DNA of 44,463 nucleotides from Pseudomonadota bacterium (GCA_018816555.1 JAHIVT010000051.1:1-44463), one strand, 5' to 3'. Shown: positions 32,853 to 42,404, counted from the stretch's first letter. Notes: generated by a model not told the origin, from the sequence alone. Numbers and translations are program-made.

Positions 32853-35090
32853 ATGTTGAATGGATTGAAGTTACAGACAAAACTGATTGGCGGATTCGGT
32901 ATCGTGCTGTTGTTGCTGGCAGCTATCATCGGGATCTATCAGTATGCCTCGGGCAGCATGGCCAATGGTTTTAAAAATCTCATGGCCGTGGATGTGGCAA
33001 TCCTTGGCCACGCTGGGGAGGTTGAAACATTGATGCAGCAATGCCGTCGGGACGAGAAGAATTTTCTGCTGCGTAAAGATAAAAAATATCAGGCTAATGT
33101 GGAAGAAAATCTTGCCCTGGTGAAGAAAGAGGCCCAAGCCATCGAAGAATTTGCCCGGCAGGCGGGATACGAGAAAATCGGCCAGCTGACGCAGACAATT
33201 TTGGCAAACAGTGCCCTGTATCAGGATAATTTCCGGGCGGTGGTGGAAAGCTCCGAAAGAAAAGGTCTGGACCACAGGTCGGGACTGCAGGGGGAATTCG
33301 GGCAAAAGGCGGATGAACTGGCCGAGGTGATCCAGGAACACGCCATCGATGATCTGGATACGGCCTTGCTGCAGATGCGCAGAGATGAAAAAGACTATTA
33401 TATCAACAGAAATGAGGGTACGCGACGGCAATGGTTAAGCTCCCTCACCGCCTACCGGAACCTGCTGGCCGCAAGCCTCTGCGAAAAGGAGTCAAAGGGG
33501 ATACAGCAGGAGAATCTGGAGCAGTATGGCAAACTCTCGCAGATGATGGCGGCGGCAGACTCCCAGGATGACTTTACCTTGCACTACAAGGCTTTGTCGG
33601 CTGCCGGCGATGCAATGGAAACAGCCATCGGCGGGGTGCACGTCCCCAGGGCTGAAGCCCTGCTGCTTGATGTCAGAAAAAACGAGAAAGATTATCTGCT
33701 GAGGGCTGATGAGAAATATATCCAAAAAACGGAGATGGCGGCCGAATCGCTGCTGACAGCCTTCCGCGCTGAGGGGGTTATTCAGGAACATGGGGATGAA
33801 ATCAAGGAAAAACTGCAGCAGTATCTGGCCTCTTTTCATGACCTGGCAGCCGAAGACCGAAAAATCACCGCAAATATTGCGGAAATGACCGAGGTTGTCC
33901 GCAGTATTCAGCAGGAAACGCAAGAAATTCACCATACGGCAACGGAGAGCGCTGACAGGCAGATGGAACTCACCCTGGCCAATACCTCTGTTCTGAACAG
34001 ACTGTCGCTGTCGGTGGGTTTTTTCGCCCTTATCCTGGGCAGCTGTCTGGCATTTTTCATAACCAGGGGCATTACCGGACCGGTTAAAACCATTATCAAC
34101 GGCATGGGCAGCAGCGCGGAACAGGTATCGGCCGCAGCCGGACAGATTTCAGCATCAAGCCAGGCCCTGGCCGACGGCGCTGCACAGCAGGCGGCCTCTC
34201 TTGAGGAAACATCCTCCTCCCTTGAGGAAATGGCCTCCATGACGAAACAGAACGCGGAAAACGCCATGCAGGCGGAGACCATGATGCAGGAGGCAAGTCA
34301 GGCGGTAGCTGAGGCCAATGAGGCGATGCAGGGACTCATTGCTTCCATGGCGGGGATCAGCAAATCCAGCGAGGAAACATCGAAAATCATAAAAACCATT
34401 GATGAGATCGCCTTTCAGACCAATCTGCTGGCCTTGAATGCCGCAGTGGAAGCTGCCAGGGCCGGAGAAGCGGGTGCCGGTTTTGCCGTTGTTGCCGGTG
34501 AGGTGAGAAGTCTCGCCATGCGAGCGGCTGAATCGGCTAGGGAAACGGCCCTATTGATCGATGATACAGGGGCTAAAGTGCATGCCGGGGCCCAACTGGT
34601 GAGCAGGACAAATGGCGCCTTTTGTCGGGTGACGGAGAATTCCGCCAAGGTGGTCAGTGTCATCAGGGAGATCAGCACCGCTTCCCGGGAGCAGTCCCAA
34701 GGCATTATCCAGATCAATCAGGCGGTGGCCGACATCGACAGCGTCACCCAGCATAATGCCGCCAACGCGGAGGAAGGGGCGGCCGCCTCGGAGGAGTTGT
34801 CCGCCCAGACGGAAACCATGAAGGAAATTGTCCAGGAAATGGTTGCCCTGATTGAGGGTGCCGGGACGCCAAAGACAGGAAGACAAATGGCGTCAGAAAA
34901 GATTTATGCCAGAGCTGCAACAGGTGGGAACAGACAAACAAAGAGGCTTGTCCGGCCTGGCAACAAATCCTGGAAAGGTGCGGAGGTCTTGCAGCCGGAG
35001 AAGGTGATCCCCTTGAGTGAGGATGATTCGGGTTTTGAAGATATGAAACTTAATGGCTTTGAAAAAAGTCTCGGCATCAAATTTTCGTGA
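32853..35090 (+). CDS. methyl-accepting chemotaxis protein
   Basis: 745-residue transmembrane chemoreceptor. TM1 is about residues 12-30. A large, entirely helical periplasmic part (30-385) contains three similar [10 protein letters not shown] / [10 protein letters not shown] / [10 protein letters not shown] motifs, as in helical bimodular (HBM) sensor domains that bind small organic acids. TM2 is about 385-405, then comes a short linker and the signalling helices. The conserved hairpin tip [20 protein letters not shown] begins near residue 516. There is no C-terminal pentapeptide tether for CheR, and the last 90 residues are a poorly ordered tail. No che genes are nearby. Confidence 0.9.
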   Translation: MLNGLKLQTKLIGGFGIVLLLLAAIIGIYQYASGSMANGFKNLMAVDVAILGHAGEVETLMQQCRRDEKNFLLRKDKKYQANVEENLALVKKEAQAIEEFARQAGYEKIGQLTQTILANSALYQDNFRAVVESSERKGLDHRSGLQGEFGQKADELAEVIQEHAIDDLDTALLQMRRDEKDYYINRNEGTRRQWLSSLTAYRNLLAASLCEKESKGIQQENLEQYGKLSQMMAAADSQDDFTLHYKALSAAGDAMETAIGGVHVPRAEALLLDVRKNEKDYLLRADEKYIQKTEMAAESLLTAFRAEGVIQEHGDEIKEKLQQYLASFHDLAAEDRKITANIAEMTEVVRSIQQETQEIHHTATESADRQMELTLANTSVLNRLSLSVGFFALILGSCLAFFITRGITGPVKTIINGMGSSAEQVSAAAGQISASSQALADGAAQQAASLEETSSSLEEMASMTKQNAENAMQAETMMQEASQAVAEANEAMQGLIASMAGISKSSEETSKIIKTIDEIAFQTNLLALNAAVEAARAGEAGAGFAVVAGEVRSLAMRAAESARETALLIDDTGAKVHAGAQLVSRTNGAFCRVTENSAKVVSVIREISTASREQSQGIIQINQAVADIDSVTQHNAANAEEGAAASEELSAQTETMKEIVQEMVALIEGAGTPKTGRQMASEKIYARAATGGNRQTKRLVRPGNKSWKGAEVLQPEKVIPLSEDDSGFEDMKLNGFEKSLGIKFS

Positions 35091-35235
35091 TGATACATCA
35101 GCAATTTGTCGTGCACTGTAGGGCTGTCGAGCGGCTTTGGCGAGACAGTCAAATTTGCCGATATCGGCACGAGCTTCTGACATGGTACGCCTGATTTTTT
35201 CCCAGGGATTAACAGTAACAGGCAAGGGTAATGTT

Positions 35236-36291
35236 ATGGCCGCCGATCGGAAAATTATCGCCTCAAGTGTTTGGTTAGTGCTGATTTTTTTTATCTTTTT
35301 TCAGGGCTGTTTCTCCTCTTCCCCGGAAAAAGAGGAAAGTCTGAGCAGCCAGTCATGTTGCCAGGAGACGAGAAAAAAGGTGCTGCTGGTTAACTCCTAC
35401 CATCGGGGAAATGGCTGGACAGACGGGATCGTGGATGGCGCTTTGCAGGTTTTCGGCGCAGTGATGGATGAAAACGGCGAAATTGATGAGAGCAGAAGCA
35501 GGGTTGCCGTGCGGGCTGTCTATATGGATACCAAGAGAAACAGCTCCGAGGAATTCATAAAGGAGTCGGTCCGGCAGGCCAGGGCAGTGATTGGTGTATG
35601 GCAGCCGGATATCGTTATCGCCGCAGATGATAATGCCAGCCGTTATCTGATAGAGCCATATTTTAAGAACAGCGAAATTCCCGTTGTTTTCTGCGGCATC
35701 AATATGGATGCCTCCATTTACGGTTTCCCCTGCCGTAATATCACCGGCATGGTTGAGATGCCCTTGGTCAACCAATTGCTGAAGACCTTAAGTCTTTATG
35801 CCAGGGGAGAGCGGATAGGCTACCTCGGCATGGATTCATTTTCGTCCAGAAAGGATGCGGAACGCTATGAGCAGAAACGGGGCGTCAAGTTGCATGTTGT
35901 CACCTATGTCAAGACCTTTGCCCAGTGGCAAATGGGTTTTCGCGACCTGCAGGAAAAGGTTGATATGCTTATTGTCGGTTCGATCAGCGGCATGGAGGAC
36001 TGGAATGAGAGCGAGGCACGGCAATGGGCCCGCAGCTTCACCGTCATACCCACCGGGACTAATTCCAGTCACCTGAGAAATATTGCCCTGGTCAGCTATG
36101 CCAAAGTTCCCAATGAACAGGGTGAGTGGGCGGCCAAAACCGCTCTTGACATCATGAAGGGCAAGCGGCCCCAAGACATCCCGGTTGCCGCCAACAGGAA
36201 ATTTCGGGTCTACCTGAACATGAAGCTTGCCAAGGAACTGGGCATCAAGTTTCCCATGGATCTGCTAGAAAGTGCCACCTTTGCCCTTTAG
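35236..36291 (+). CDS. ABC-type substrate-binding lipoprotein
   Basis: 351 residues. The N-terminus has a hydrophobic signal ending FFQGC25, a lipoprotein-type cut site. The mature part (KVLLVNSYHRGNGWTDGI, DIVIAADDNASRYLI, PVVFCGIN, RIGYLGMDSF) matches the two-lobed periplasmic binding family often annotated as ABC transporter substrate-binding protein (the DUF534/PF04392 type). No permease or ATPase lies alongside. Instead the next gene, 8 bases on, is a membrane histidine kinase, so this protein probably presents a ligand to the kinase. ATG 35236 is chosen because it gives a clean signal peptide; the frame is open upstream to 35137. Confidence 0.8.
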   Translation: MAADRKIIASSVWLVLIFFIFFQGCFSSSPEKEESLSSQSCCQETRKKVLLVNSYHRGNGWTDGIVDGALQVFGAVMDENGEIDESRSRVAVRAVYMDTKRNSSEEFIKESVRQARAVIGVWQPDIVIAADDNASRYLIEPYFKNSEIPVVFCGINMDASIYGFPCRNITGMVEMPLVNQLLKTLSLYARGERIGYLGMDSFSSRKDAERYEQKRGVKLHVVTYVKTFAQWQMGFRDLQEKVDMLIVGSISGMEDWNESEARQWARSFTVIPTGTNSSHLRNIALVSYAKVPNEQGEWAAKTALDIMKGKRPQDIPVAANRKFRVYLNMKLAKELGIKFPMDLLESATFAL

Positions 36292-36299
36292 GTTCTTTA

Positions 36300-38615
36300 A
36301 TGGCGATACGATCAATCACCTTCCGCATTGTGGCAATTTTTGTCGGGATTTCTCTGGCCGGTGTTGTTTTTATTCTAAGCGTTGCCAACCAGCAGTTGCG
36401 GGATGTCATCGGTGAAAGCCATGAGGCAGAATACCACGACCAACTGGAGCATATCTGGAGCAGCCTGGATATTGCCGTGCATCGTCTGAAGCAGACCGAG
36501 ATGCGGGAAGTCTATGAAGCGGATTTCCAGGAGCGAATCATCGAGAACCTGCGCTCGGCCTATTACGCCTCCGGCCCGAGCGACAAGCACCAATGCATCT
36601 ATCCCTTTATTGTCAACTCCCTGGGTAAAGTCATCATGCATCCCAATCACAAACGGGGGGAGAGATTTTTTTCCGATAAGGCATTTATTGAAAAGATGTT
36701 TGCCGAGAAAGAGGGGGATCTTGCCTACCAGGATGAACACGGAGAGACCATTAGCTGTCATTTTATGTTTTTTCCGGAATGGGACTGGATGGTGGGCATG
36801 GTGGTGCCGCATCAGGTAAAGTTTAGTGATGCACGGCGGTTTCAGTATCGTATGATTGCGGTCATGACAGTGAGTATTCTTCTGGCGGGAGGACTTCTGG
36901 CCATTTTTGTCGGCCGGATCATGTGTCCTGTCAGCCAACTCACCGTGGCCTCCAAAGCCTTGGCAGCCGGGGATCTGCATCACGTCATTGATATCAGGGG
37001 TCATGATGAGATCGGCGAGCTTGCCGAGAGTTTTGTCGCCATGCGGGATGCCCTCAGGAAAAAAATTTCAGATCTGGCTGATAAAAATGAGAAACTGCAG
37101 GAAAGTGAGCAGCGCTTCCGGACTCTTATTCAACAGGCGGGGGATGCGGCTTTTGTCCTTGATGGTGAAGGAATGCTGCACGATGTCAATGAACAGGCCT
37201 GCATGAGCCTGAGGTATAGCAGAGATGAGCTGCTTGGCAAAAATATCACGGATATTGACAGTGAATTTGCCCTGCATATGAAAAACAATGAAAACTGGAA
37301 TAAGGTGACGTCCAGTCACGCCGCCACCTTTGCGGGACTGCATCACAGAAAGGACGGGTCGACTTTTCCGGTGGAGGTCCGTCTGCGTGTCCTGCAGTTG
37401 AACGGTCAACGCAGGTTTCTTATCTTTTCCCGGGATATTACGGATCGGGTCCGGGCGGAAGAAGAAAGAAAGAAACTGGAATCGCAGCTGCTTCATGCCC
37501 AGAAACTGGAGGCCATCGGCCGGTTAGCCGGTGGTATTGCCCATGATTTCAATAACATCCTTACCCCGGTGATAGGCTACGGCGAGCTTATCAAGGCGCA
37601 GCTGTCCCCGGGCAGCCCGGTTGCCGAGGATATGGATGTGCTGCTCGTATCAGCCAACCGGGCCAAGGAACTGGTCAAACAGATACTGACCTTCAGCCGG
37701 CAGGACAGAAATGAAAGAATTCCGGTGGAGATTCATATTATTGTTAAGGAGTCCCTCAAGCTGTTGCGGGCCACCATCCCAACCACCATTACTATCCTCG
37801 TAAATATTGACCCGCGGTGCGGGCAGGTTCTGGCCGAGCCCACCCAGCTTCATCAGGTGGTCATGAATCTTTGCATGAATGGCTATCAGGCCATGCAGAA
37901 CAGCGGGGGAACCTTGGGTGTGTCGCTTGCCGTTGTTGAGATAGAGCAGAATGATGCCTTGAAGAAAGTGAATGTTATACCTGGTTCCTATGTGCGGCTG
38001 GAGGTGAGCGATACCGGACACGGTATGGACCGGGAGATTGTTTCCCGAATTTTTGAACCCTATTTCACCACCAAGGGCCAGGGGAACGGCATCGGCCTGT
38101 CGGTGGTGCACGGCATAATAAAAAAACATAGTGGACATATATCCGTATACAGTCAACCTGGCCGGGGAACCACATTTCATGTCTATCTTCCCCGGCTTGG
38201 CGTTACTTCGCAGCAGGAACAGGCGAGGGAGCAGGCGCTGGCCGCCGGTGATGAGCATATCCTGGTGGTTGATGACGAAAAACAGATTGTCGAAACGTAC
38301 AGACGGATGCTGGAAACTCGGGGGTACAAGGTTACATGCTTTACCGATCCCCTGGCGGCACTGGAGAAGTTCAGGGAAAATCCCGCGGGTTTTGATCTTG
38401 TCCTGACGGACATGACCATGTCCCATATGACCGGTAAAGAGCTGGCCAGTGAGATGATGGCTTTACGAGCCGATATTCCGATAATACTCAGTACCGGCTT
38501 CAGTGAACTACTGAATGCCCAACAGGCAAAGGCCATGGGCATCAGGAAATATGTCATGAAGCCGGTTACCAGTATAGACCTTGCCGGGGCTGTCAGAAAG
38601 GTACTTGACGGGTGA
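36300..38615 (+). CDS. hybrid histidine kinase (Cache-HAMP-PAS-HisKA-HATPase-REC)
   Basis: 771 residues. TM1 is about 10-28, a periplasmic Cache domain 30-180 (FIVNSLGKVIMHPNHKRGER, WDWMVGMVVP), TM2 about 185-205, HAMP to about 258 and PAS about 270-385. HisKA has the phospho-acceptor in GGIAHDFNNILTP (H near 412). The ATPase has the N box region, DTGHGM and FEPYFTTKGQGNGIGL (about 586-601). A C-terminal receiver (VVDDEKQI near 656, acceptor Asp near 703 in LTDMTM) completes it. No separate response regulator or output gene follows, so signal may pass to a distant partner or be damped by its own receiver. Probably co-transcribed with the binding lipoprotein. Confidence 0.9.
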   Translation: MAIRSITFRIVAIFVGISLAGVVFILSVANQQLRDVIGESHEAEYHDQLEHIWSSLDIAVHRLKQTEMREVYEADFQERIIENLRSAYYASGPSDKHQCIYPFIVNSLGKVIMHPNHKRGERFFSDKAFIEKMFAEKEGDLAYQDEHGETISCHFMFFPEWDWMVGMVVPHQVKFSDARRFQYRMIAVMTVSILLAGGLLAIFVGRIMCPVSQLTVASKALAAGDLHHVIDIRGHDEIGELAESFVAMRDALRKKISDLADKNEKLQESEQRFRTLIQQAGDAAFVLDGEGMLHDVNEQACMSLRYSRDELLGKNITDIDSEFALHMKNNENWNKVTSSHAATFAGLHHRKDGSTFPVEVRLRVLQLNGQRRFLIFSRDITDRVRAEEERKKLESQLLHAQKLEAIGRLAGGIAHDFNNILTPVIGYGELIKAQLSPGSPVAEDMDVLLVSANRAKELVKQILTFSRQDRNERIPVEIHIIVKESLKLLRATIPTTITILVNIDPRCGQVLAEPTQLHQVVMNLCMNGYQAMQNSGGTLGVSLAVVEIEQNDALKKVNVIPGSYVRLEVSDTGHGMDREIVSRIFEPYFTTKGQGNGIGLSVVHGIIKKHSGHISVYSQPGRGTTFHVYLPRLGVTSQQEQAREQALAAGDEHILVVDDEKQIVETYRRMLETRGYKVTCFTDPLAALEKFRENPAGFDLVLTDMTMSHMTGKELASEMMALRADIPIILSTGFSELLNAQQAKAMGIRKYVMKPVTSIDLAGAVRKVLDG

Positions 38616-38661
38616 GGCATATCGCCTCATCCGGAAACGGGGCTTGCAACTTCCTGCAAGC
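38613..38661. terminator. two hairpins between convergent genes
   Basis: TGAGGC/GCCTCA (38613-38629) overlaps the kinase stop. GCTTGCA/TGCAAGC (38642-38661) follows 12 bases later. Both stems are perfect. Neither has a T run, so efficiency is uncertain, but the position between convergent transcripts fits a two-way end. Confidence 0.4.
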
Positions 38662-38723
38662 TAATGCCGCCAGGCTCAACAGTCCCGGTGCAGGATAATG
38701 AGGCGTTGTCGTCGTCGTCACTC

Positions 38724-39665
38724 TTAAGATTTATTCACCAGACTTCCCAATGTCATCTGCTGCAGCTGCTGGTCATCCAGCGCCACCTGCAGGGGCATCA
38801 GCTCCTCCTGCAGATCTGCCACCATATCCGCGGTAACCGTATAGGTCTTGGTCATGGCGGCCAGGGTCTGCGGATTTTCCGTGAGCAGAGCGCTGATACT
38901 GAGATGGGACAGGGCGGCAAAGGGGGTCAGTCCCACCTTAAGCGCCATGACCATCCTGGCCTTGGCGCGGAATTCCCGCAGTTTCACGGCAGCAATGCCG
39001 GCCGGTGGTTCGAGCAGATTCATGGTCAGAAAATCGCCCAGGGTGTTGACACCGGCCAGGGCCAGGGCCTGGCCATAGACATCACCCACGCCGTCAATGC
39101 TGCGAACCGGCAGACTAGCACCAAGGCCTGGGAACTCCTCCTTTACGGCATGGTGAGCGAAATCGAGACGCAGGGTCCGGCACAGGGTCAACCCCGGCGC
39201 AATATCGATGCGGGGATGGATGACATGGTTGATCATGAAGCCGCTGTCGGCAGCAGCCGTTGCGTTGCCGCCGAAGAGACCGAATTCCCGCACCGGCTGG
39301 AAGCCGTTGGCCGGGAAATCCGCCCGGGTCAGTTCGATGCTGATCTGCAGGCGGCCGGTTGGCGTGGTGGAGGATTGACCCGCGCTGTCCAGGAAAATAA
39401 TATCCTCTGCGGCGATGGGGCGGCGCAGGATTTCCGTAGAGAGCCTGGTGGTGGCCGGTTGGGGCAGGGGCAGGGTCGCGTCCCATTCTTTTAAGCCCTC
39501 GCCAACGGCCAGATAAAGGATGCCGCCAAGTCCCGGCGGGCCTTTCATCAGCGCGGCCAGCAGCCGGTTGCAGCCCTCGACGATGAGATTGGCACGCCAG
39601 CCCCGGTCCAGCCGTACTCTAGCATGAGCGTCAATGAGCCGGTCGTTATAGTAGCCTTTTAGCAT
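38724..39665 (-). CDS. phage-tail/injection-system fibre-type protein (larger paralogue)
   Basis: 313 residues, no signal peptide. The first 170 residues are alike in plan to the 175-residue protein encoded at 42405-42932: GWRANLIVEGCNRLLAALMK matches the GW-NTIVERCRILLAGFMK there, both then have a G-G-I-x-x-L-x-x-G-x-GL segment and the shared REFGLFG. The C-terminal 140 residues are helical and specific to this copy. Such proteins occur in tail-fibre or baseplate-accessory sets of phage-tail-like particles. AAAGG lies 6 bases before the ATG. It is separated from the rest of its cluster by the repeat region. Confidence 0.6.
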   Translation of the reverse strand: MLKGYYNDRLIDAHARVRLDRGWRANLIVEGCNRLLAALMKGPPGLGGILYLAVGEGLKEWDATLPLPQPATTRLSTEILRRPIAAEDIIFLDSAGQSSTTPTGRLQISIELTRADFPANGFQPVREFGLFGGNATAAADSGFMINHVIHPRIDIAPGLTLCRTLRLDFAHHAVKEEFPGLGASLPVRSIDGVGDVYGQALALAGVNTLGDFLTMNLLEPPAGIAAVKLREFRAKARMVMALKVGLTPFAALSHLSISALLTENPQTLAAMTKTYTVTADMVADLQEELMPLQVALDDQQLQQMTLGSLVNKS

Positions 39666-39698
39666 TTGTGCCTTTATCTGAACAGTCCGGGCTGATGA

Positions 39699-39893
39699 GG
39701 AAATCCCGACAGTCCTCCGGGTGGAGCGCCAGCGCTTCCCGCCTTCGGGAGATCCAGGGCAAGGGCGATGTTTTGCCCATAAACCCCATCACTCCCTAAC
39801 CAATGTTGCGGTACGGCAGTCCGCCTTTTCCCGTTGCGACCGGCTTGGTGCCGGTCCGGCGGCGCCCCACGCGGAGACCTGTCGAAATTTTCC
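39699..39893. repeat. structured repeat, copy 1
   Basis: Core ends GTGGAGCGCC and GGCGCCCCAC are inverted. The arm continues outward through CGACAG on the left and CTGTCG on the right. Inside are stems GGGCAAG-x-TTTTGCCC, CCCG-CCTT-CGGG and ACCGGC-TTGGT-GCCGGT (one internal base differs from copies 2 and 3). The interior is roughly 90 percent or more alike between copies by eye. Confidence 0.75.
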
Positions 39894-39945
39894 CCGTCTC
39901 AGTTACAGCCCGGTTTTTTTGATGAACCGGTGCAAAAAAATTGTT

Positions 39946-40025
39946 CACCACAGAGTACACGGAGATCACAGAGAAATATCTTTATTACAGTCAGTCTCTC
40001 TGTGGGCTCTGTGCTCTCTGTGGTA
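39946..40025. repeat. CACAGAG-type palindromic repeat
   Basis: Left arm CCACAGAGTACACGGAGATC (39948-39967) continues to CACAGAGA. The right arm from 39995 reads TCTCTGTGGGCTCTGTG and then CTCTCTGTGG. The arms pair with a few mismatches around an AT-rich loop. Repeats of this CACAGAG class are scattered through genomes of many environmental bacteria. It sits between structured-repeat copies 1 and 2. Confidence 0.65.
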
Positions 40026-40066
40026 AATTCTCAGTATTTGCGAATCTATCTCTTTATTGCATCGTT

Positions 40067-40260
40067 ATTATCTCTAACCGGCCTCCGAGTGGAGCGCCAG
40101 CGCTTCCCGCCTTCGGGAGATCCGGGGCAAAGGCGATGTTTTGCCCATAAACCCCATCACTCCCTAACCACTTGTGCGGTACGGCGGTCCGCCTTTTCCC
40201 GATGATACCGGCTTGGTGCCGGTCCGGCGGCGCCCCACGCGGAGAACGGTTAGAGATTAT
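40067..40260. repeat. structured repeat, copy 2
   Basis: Same core as copy 1. The outer arm here is ATCTCTAACCG on the left, matched by CGGTTAGAGAT on the right: different sequence from copy 1 but again complementary. Inner stems GGGCAAA/TTTGCCC and ACCGGC/GCCGGT are perfect. Confidence 0.75.
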
Positions 40261-40315
40261 TTTTCCCTCAGTTACTTCATCCTCATTTCCACTTTTCGTA
40301 CTGCCAGGTTCAGTC

Positions 40316-40493
40316 TGATCGGCCTTCGGGTGGGGCGCCAGCGCTTCCCGCCTTCGGGAGATCCGGGGCAAAGGCGATGTTTTGCCCATAAACCCCATCA
40401 CTCCCTAACCACTTGTGCGGTACGGCGGTCCGCCTTTTCCCGATGATACCGGCTTGGTGCCGGTTCGGCGGCGCCCCACGCGAAGACCGATCA
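40316..40493. repeat. structured repeat, copy 3
   Basis: Ends are TGATCGGCCTTCGGGTGG on the left and CGAAGACCGATCA on the right. The left CTTCG and right CGAAG replace CTCCG and CGGAG of the other copies, a paired change that keeps the stem. It ends 17 bases from the stop of the 134-residue minus-strand gene. Confidence 0.75.
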
Positions 40494-40509
40494 AAACGGG
40501 GGTATCTCA

Positions 40510-40914
40510 TTATCCTTCCGTATATTTTTTCAGTTTGTCCGGTAAGGTCCTTTTTCTCAACTCAGTGGTGACACTTGCGATTTTCAGGGCGGCAATCCGT
40601 TTCAACAGCACGGGATTCTTCTCGACATCCACCTCTTTGGCCATTTTCACCAGCAGATCCCGCTCCTTGGGTTTGCTGGCGTCGGCGTGCTGGGCCAGCA
40701 CCAGTTGAATCAGGGGATCGTTCATCTGGGCCAGCACCGGGACAATGGTGTCGAAACAGTCGTAGTATTTTTCCTTGAATTCAGGGATGATCTGCTCCCA
40801 GCAGTTTGCCGGGCAATCCTTGAGATACTGCAAAAAACCCTGCACCTTTTCGTCTTTGGAGTCAAGTATGCCGGTGCGCTGAAATTCTTTCCATATCATT
40901 TTTTTGTGGCTCAT
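40510..40914 (-). CDS. small helical protein in the tail-fibre cluster
   Basis: 134 residues, all-helical, highly charged, without signal peptide or membrane segment. Repeating 30-35-residue helical pairs (FKEKYYDCFDTIVPVLAQ; DPLIQLVLAQHADASK; NPVLLKRIAALKIASV) suggest HEAT-like packing. It follows the fibre gene by 3 bases and is thus in its operon, possibly as an assembly helper. I do not know the family. Confidence 0.65.
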   Translation of the reverse strand: MSHKKMIWKEFQRTGILDSKDEKVQGFLQYLKDCPANCWEQIIPEFKEKYYDCFDTIVPVLAQMNDPLIQLVLAQHADASKPKERDLLVKMAKEVDVEKNPVLLKRIAALKIASVTTELRKRTLPDKLKKYTEG

Positions 40915-40917
40915 TGC

Positions 40918-42249
40918 TCAGTTCTCCGCAAAAATGTATACATACCAGTAAATATCCACCTTTTCGCTGCCACCGGCTTCATTGCTGATCCGGATATAAA
41001 CATCGTATGTGTCTCTGCCTGATATTGACCGGTAGACAAATTCATGGCGGATATCGGCAGTGCCGGTGCCGGTAACGCTGGTAATGGCAACCACCGGCAT
41101 ATAGATCCTCTTCAATCCGTCCTGCCAGGTGACATTGGCTTGTACCAGTTCGAGTTCATAGGTGCCGGGAGAAAGGTCGACAATGGTGCCGTTATTCAGT
41201 ATGGTCAGATCAAGCTTGTCACGCCTTACGGCATCGTCAGCAATTTTTGTGGTGGTAACCGCGTTGTCACTGATTTTGGCGGCGGTGACCGTGTTGTTAC
41301 TGATTTTGGCGCTTGTCACCGAAAGATCGGCCAGTTTGTTGTTGGTCACCGCAAAATTTTCCAGGCCGTTGGTGCCGATGGTGTTGCCGGCCGCGCCGCC
41401 GCTGTGGTCATGGCCGGTGGCATTAAAGAGGATTTTTGATTCATTGATGGCCGCGGCTGCCTGCACCTGGTCATTACCCACCACGTTGAAACGCAGCTGG
41501 CCGCCCTTGGTCAGCGATTCGTCCAGCCGGTTGCCCACATTGCCCTTCATGCCCCTGGCATCGATGATTTCCGCCGCCAGATCGGCCAGGTTGATGCCCT
41601 TGGTGCGCAGGTCCTCGATCTGGGCGGCCAGGATAGCGGTGTTGCCGGCCGGCCGCTTGATGCGGGCCAGGGTGTAATAACCATGGCCCGCCGGAGGCGC
41701 GGGCAATGTGGCGGCGCCCTGGGCGACGCGCACCGCCCATTCGCGTCTGAGCCGCACGCAGGACTCGATGCCGATGGCCGGGTTGATCAAATTGGTGTCC
41801 TCGCTGCTGTCCACCTCGCGCTCCCACACATCGATATAGACCAGGTCAATCCTGGCCGCGCCCGGGGTGGTCAACGGGGCGATGGGGGTCACTCCCCACT
41901 TGGCGGCCAGGGAGGGATTGTTGTACAGGGGCTGATTGCTGTAGCGCATGGTGCTTTCCAGCATGGCGTCCATGCCCTCGACCAGGATGCGGCCCGCGCC
42001 CAGGGCGGTGCCGTTGCCGCCTTTGATATCGAAGTTGTTGGTCGTGGCCGCCGCGGCCATGATGAGGAAACCGTCACTGCCGCTCGGCACGCCGTTGCCG
42101 GCAAACCATTTCAGAAAGGCCTGCAGTTCAAACTTGCGGATATCCTCCTGTTCGTTCCAGTCGGCATCTATGAGTGGCACGCCCTGCTGCAGGCGGACAC
42201 CGACATAGTGTTTTAACCGGTCAAATGTATTTCTCGAAAAGTTGCCCAT
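40918..42249 (-). CDS. DUF6519-type tail-fibre-like protein
   Basis: 443 residues. The N-terminus (NTFDRLKHYVGVRLQQGVPL, then DADWNEQEDI) matches, from memory, the DUF6519-type proteins found in phage-tail-like and injection-system clusters. Residues about 295-345 are short repeats of the kind AKISDNAVTTTKIADDAV, typical of trimeric fibre shafts, and the C-terminal about 90 residues look like a small beta-rich head. There is no signal peptide, consistent with assembly in the cytosol as part of a particle. It is the first gene after a 155-base gap with a REP-like element and is followed closely by the small helical gene. Confidence 0.7.
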   Translation of the reverse strand: MGNFSRNTFDRLKHYVGVRLQQGVPLIDADWNEQEDIRKFELQAFLKWFAGNGVPSGSDGFLIMAAAATTNNFDIKGGNGTALGAGRILVEGMDAMLESTMRYSNQPLYNNPSLAAKWGVTPIAPLTTPGAARIDLVYIDVWEREVDSSEDTNLINPAIGIESCVRLRREWAVRVAQGAATLPAPPAGHGYYTLARIKRPAGNTAILAAQIEDLRTKGINLADLAAEIIDARGMKGNVGNRLDESLTKGGQLRFNVVGNDQVQAAAAINESKILFNATGHDHSGGAAGNTIGTNGLENFAVTNNKLADLSVTSAKISNNTVTAAKISDNAVTTTKIADDAVRRDKLDLTILNNGTIVDLSPGTYELELVQANVTWQDGLKRIYMPVVAITSVTGTGTADIRHEFVYRSISGRDTYDVYIRISNEAGGSEKVDIYWYVYIFAEN

Positions 42250-42320
42250 ATTTTACACCCCTTGCTGTGAAAGTCAGTTCACGGTTTGCTGCCGCTGCGT
42301 AATATGTCATCCTGTAGTAG

Positions 42321-42383
42321 GAGCGGGCCATGCCCGCGATAACAGTGTCTCGCAATGCCAAGAGTCGCGGACATGGCCCGCTC
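42321..42383. repeat. REP-like inverted pair
   Basis: GAGCGGGCCATGCCCGCGA (42321-42339) and, inverted, TCGCGGACATGGCCCGCTC (42365-42383) match over 19 bases with one difference. With the GTAG in front, the half-unit resembles the GTAGGAGCGGG...CCCGCGA REP class best known from Pseudomonas. Two inverted halves around a 25-base spacer form a REPIN-like unit between two minus-strand genes. Confidence 0.7.
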
Positions 42384-42404
42384 TTTCCCCGCGAAACTTT
42401 TTTA

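Noticed and set aside
35091-35235. Riboswitch upstream of the binding lipoprotein
   Set aside because: Short stems such as CTGTC/GACAG and GCCGATATCGGC are present, but I could not match any known aptamer core, including c-di-GMP.
39721-40510. Several 60-120-residue frames on both strands in the repeat region
   Set aside because: They are translations of the three structured repeats, lack ribosome binding sites and change frame between copies.
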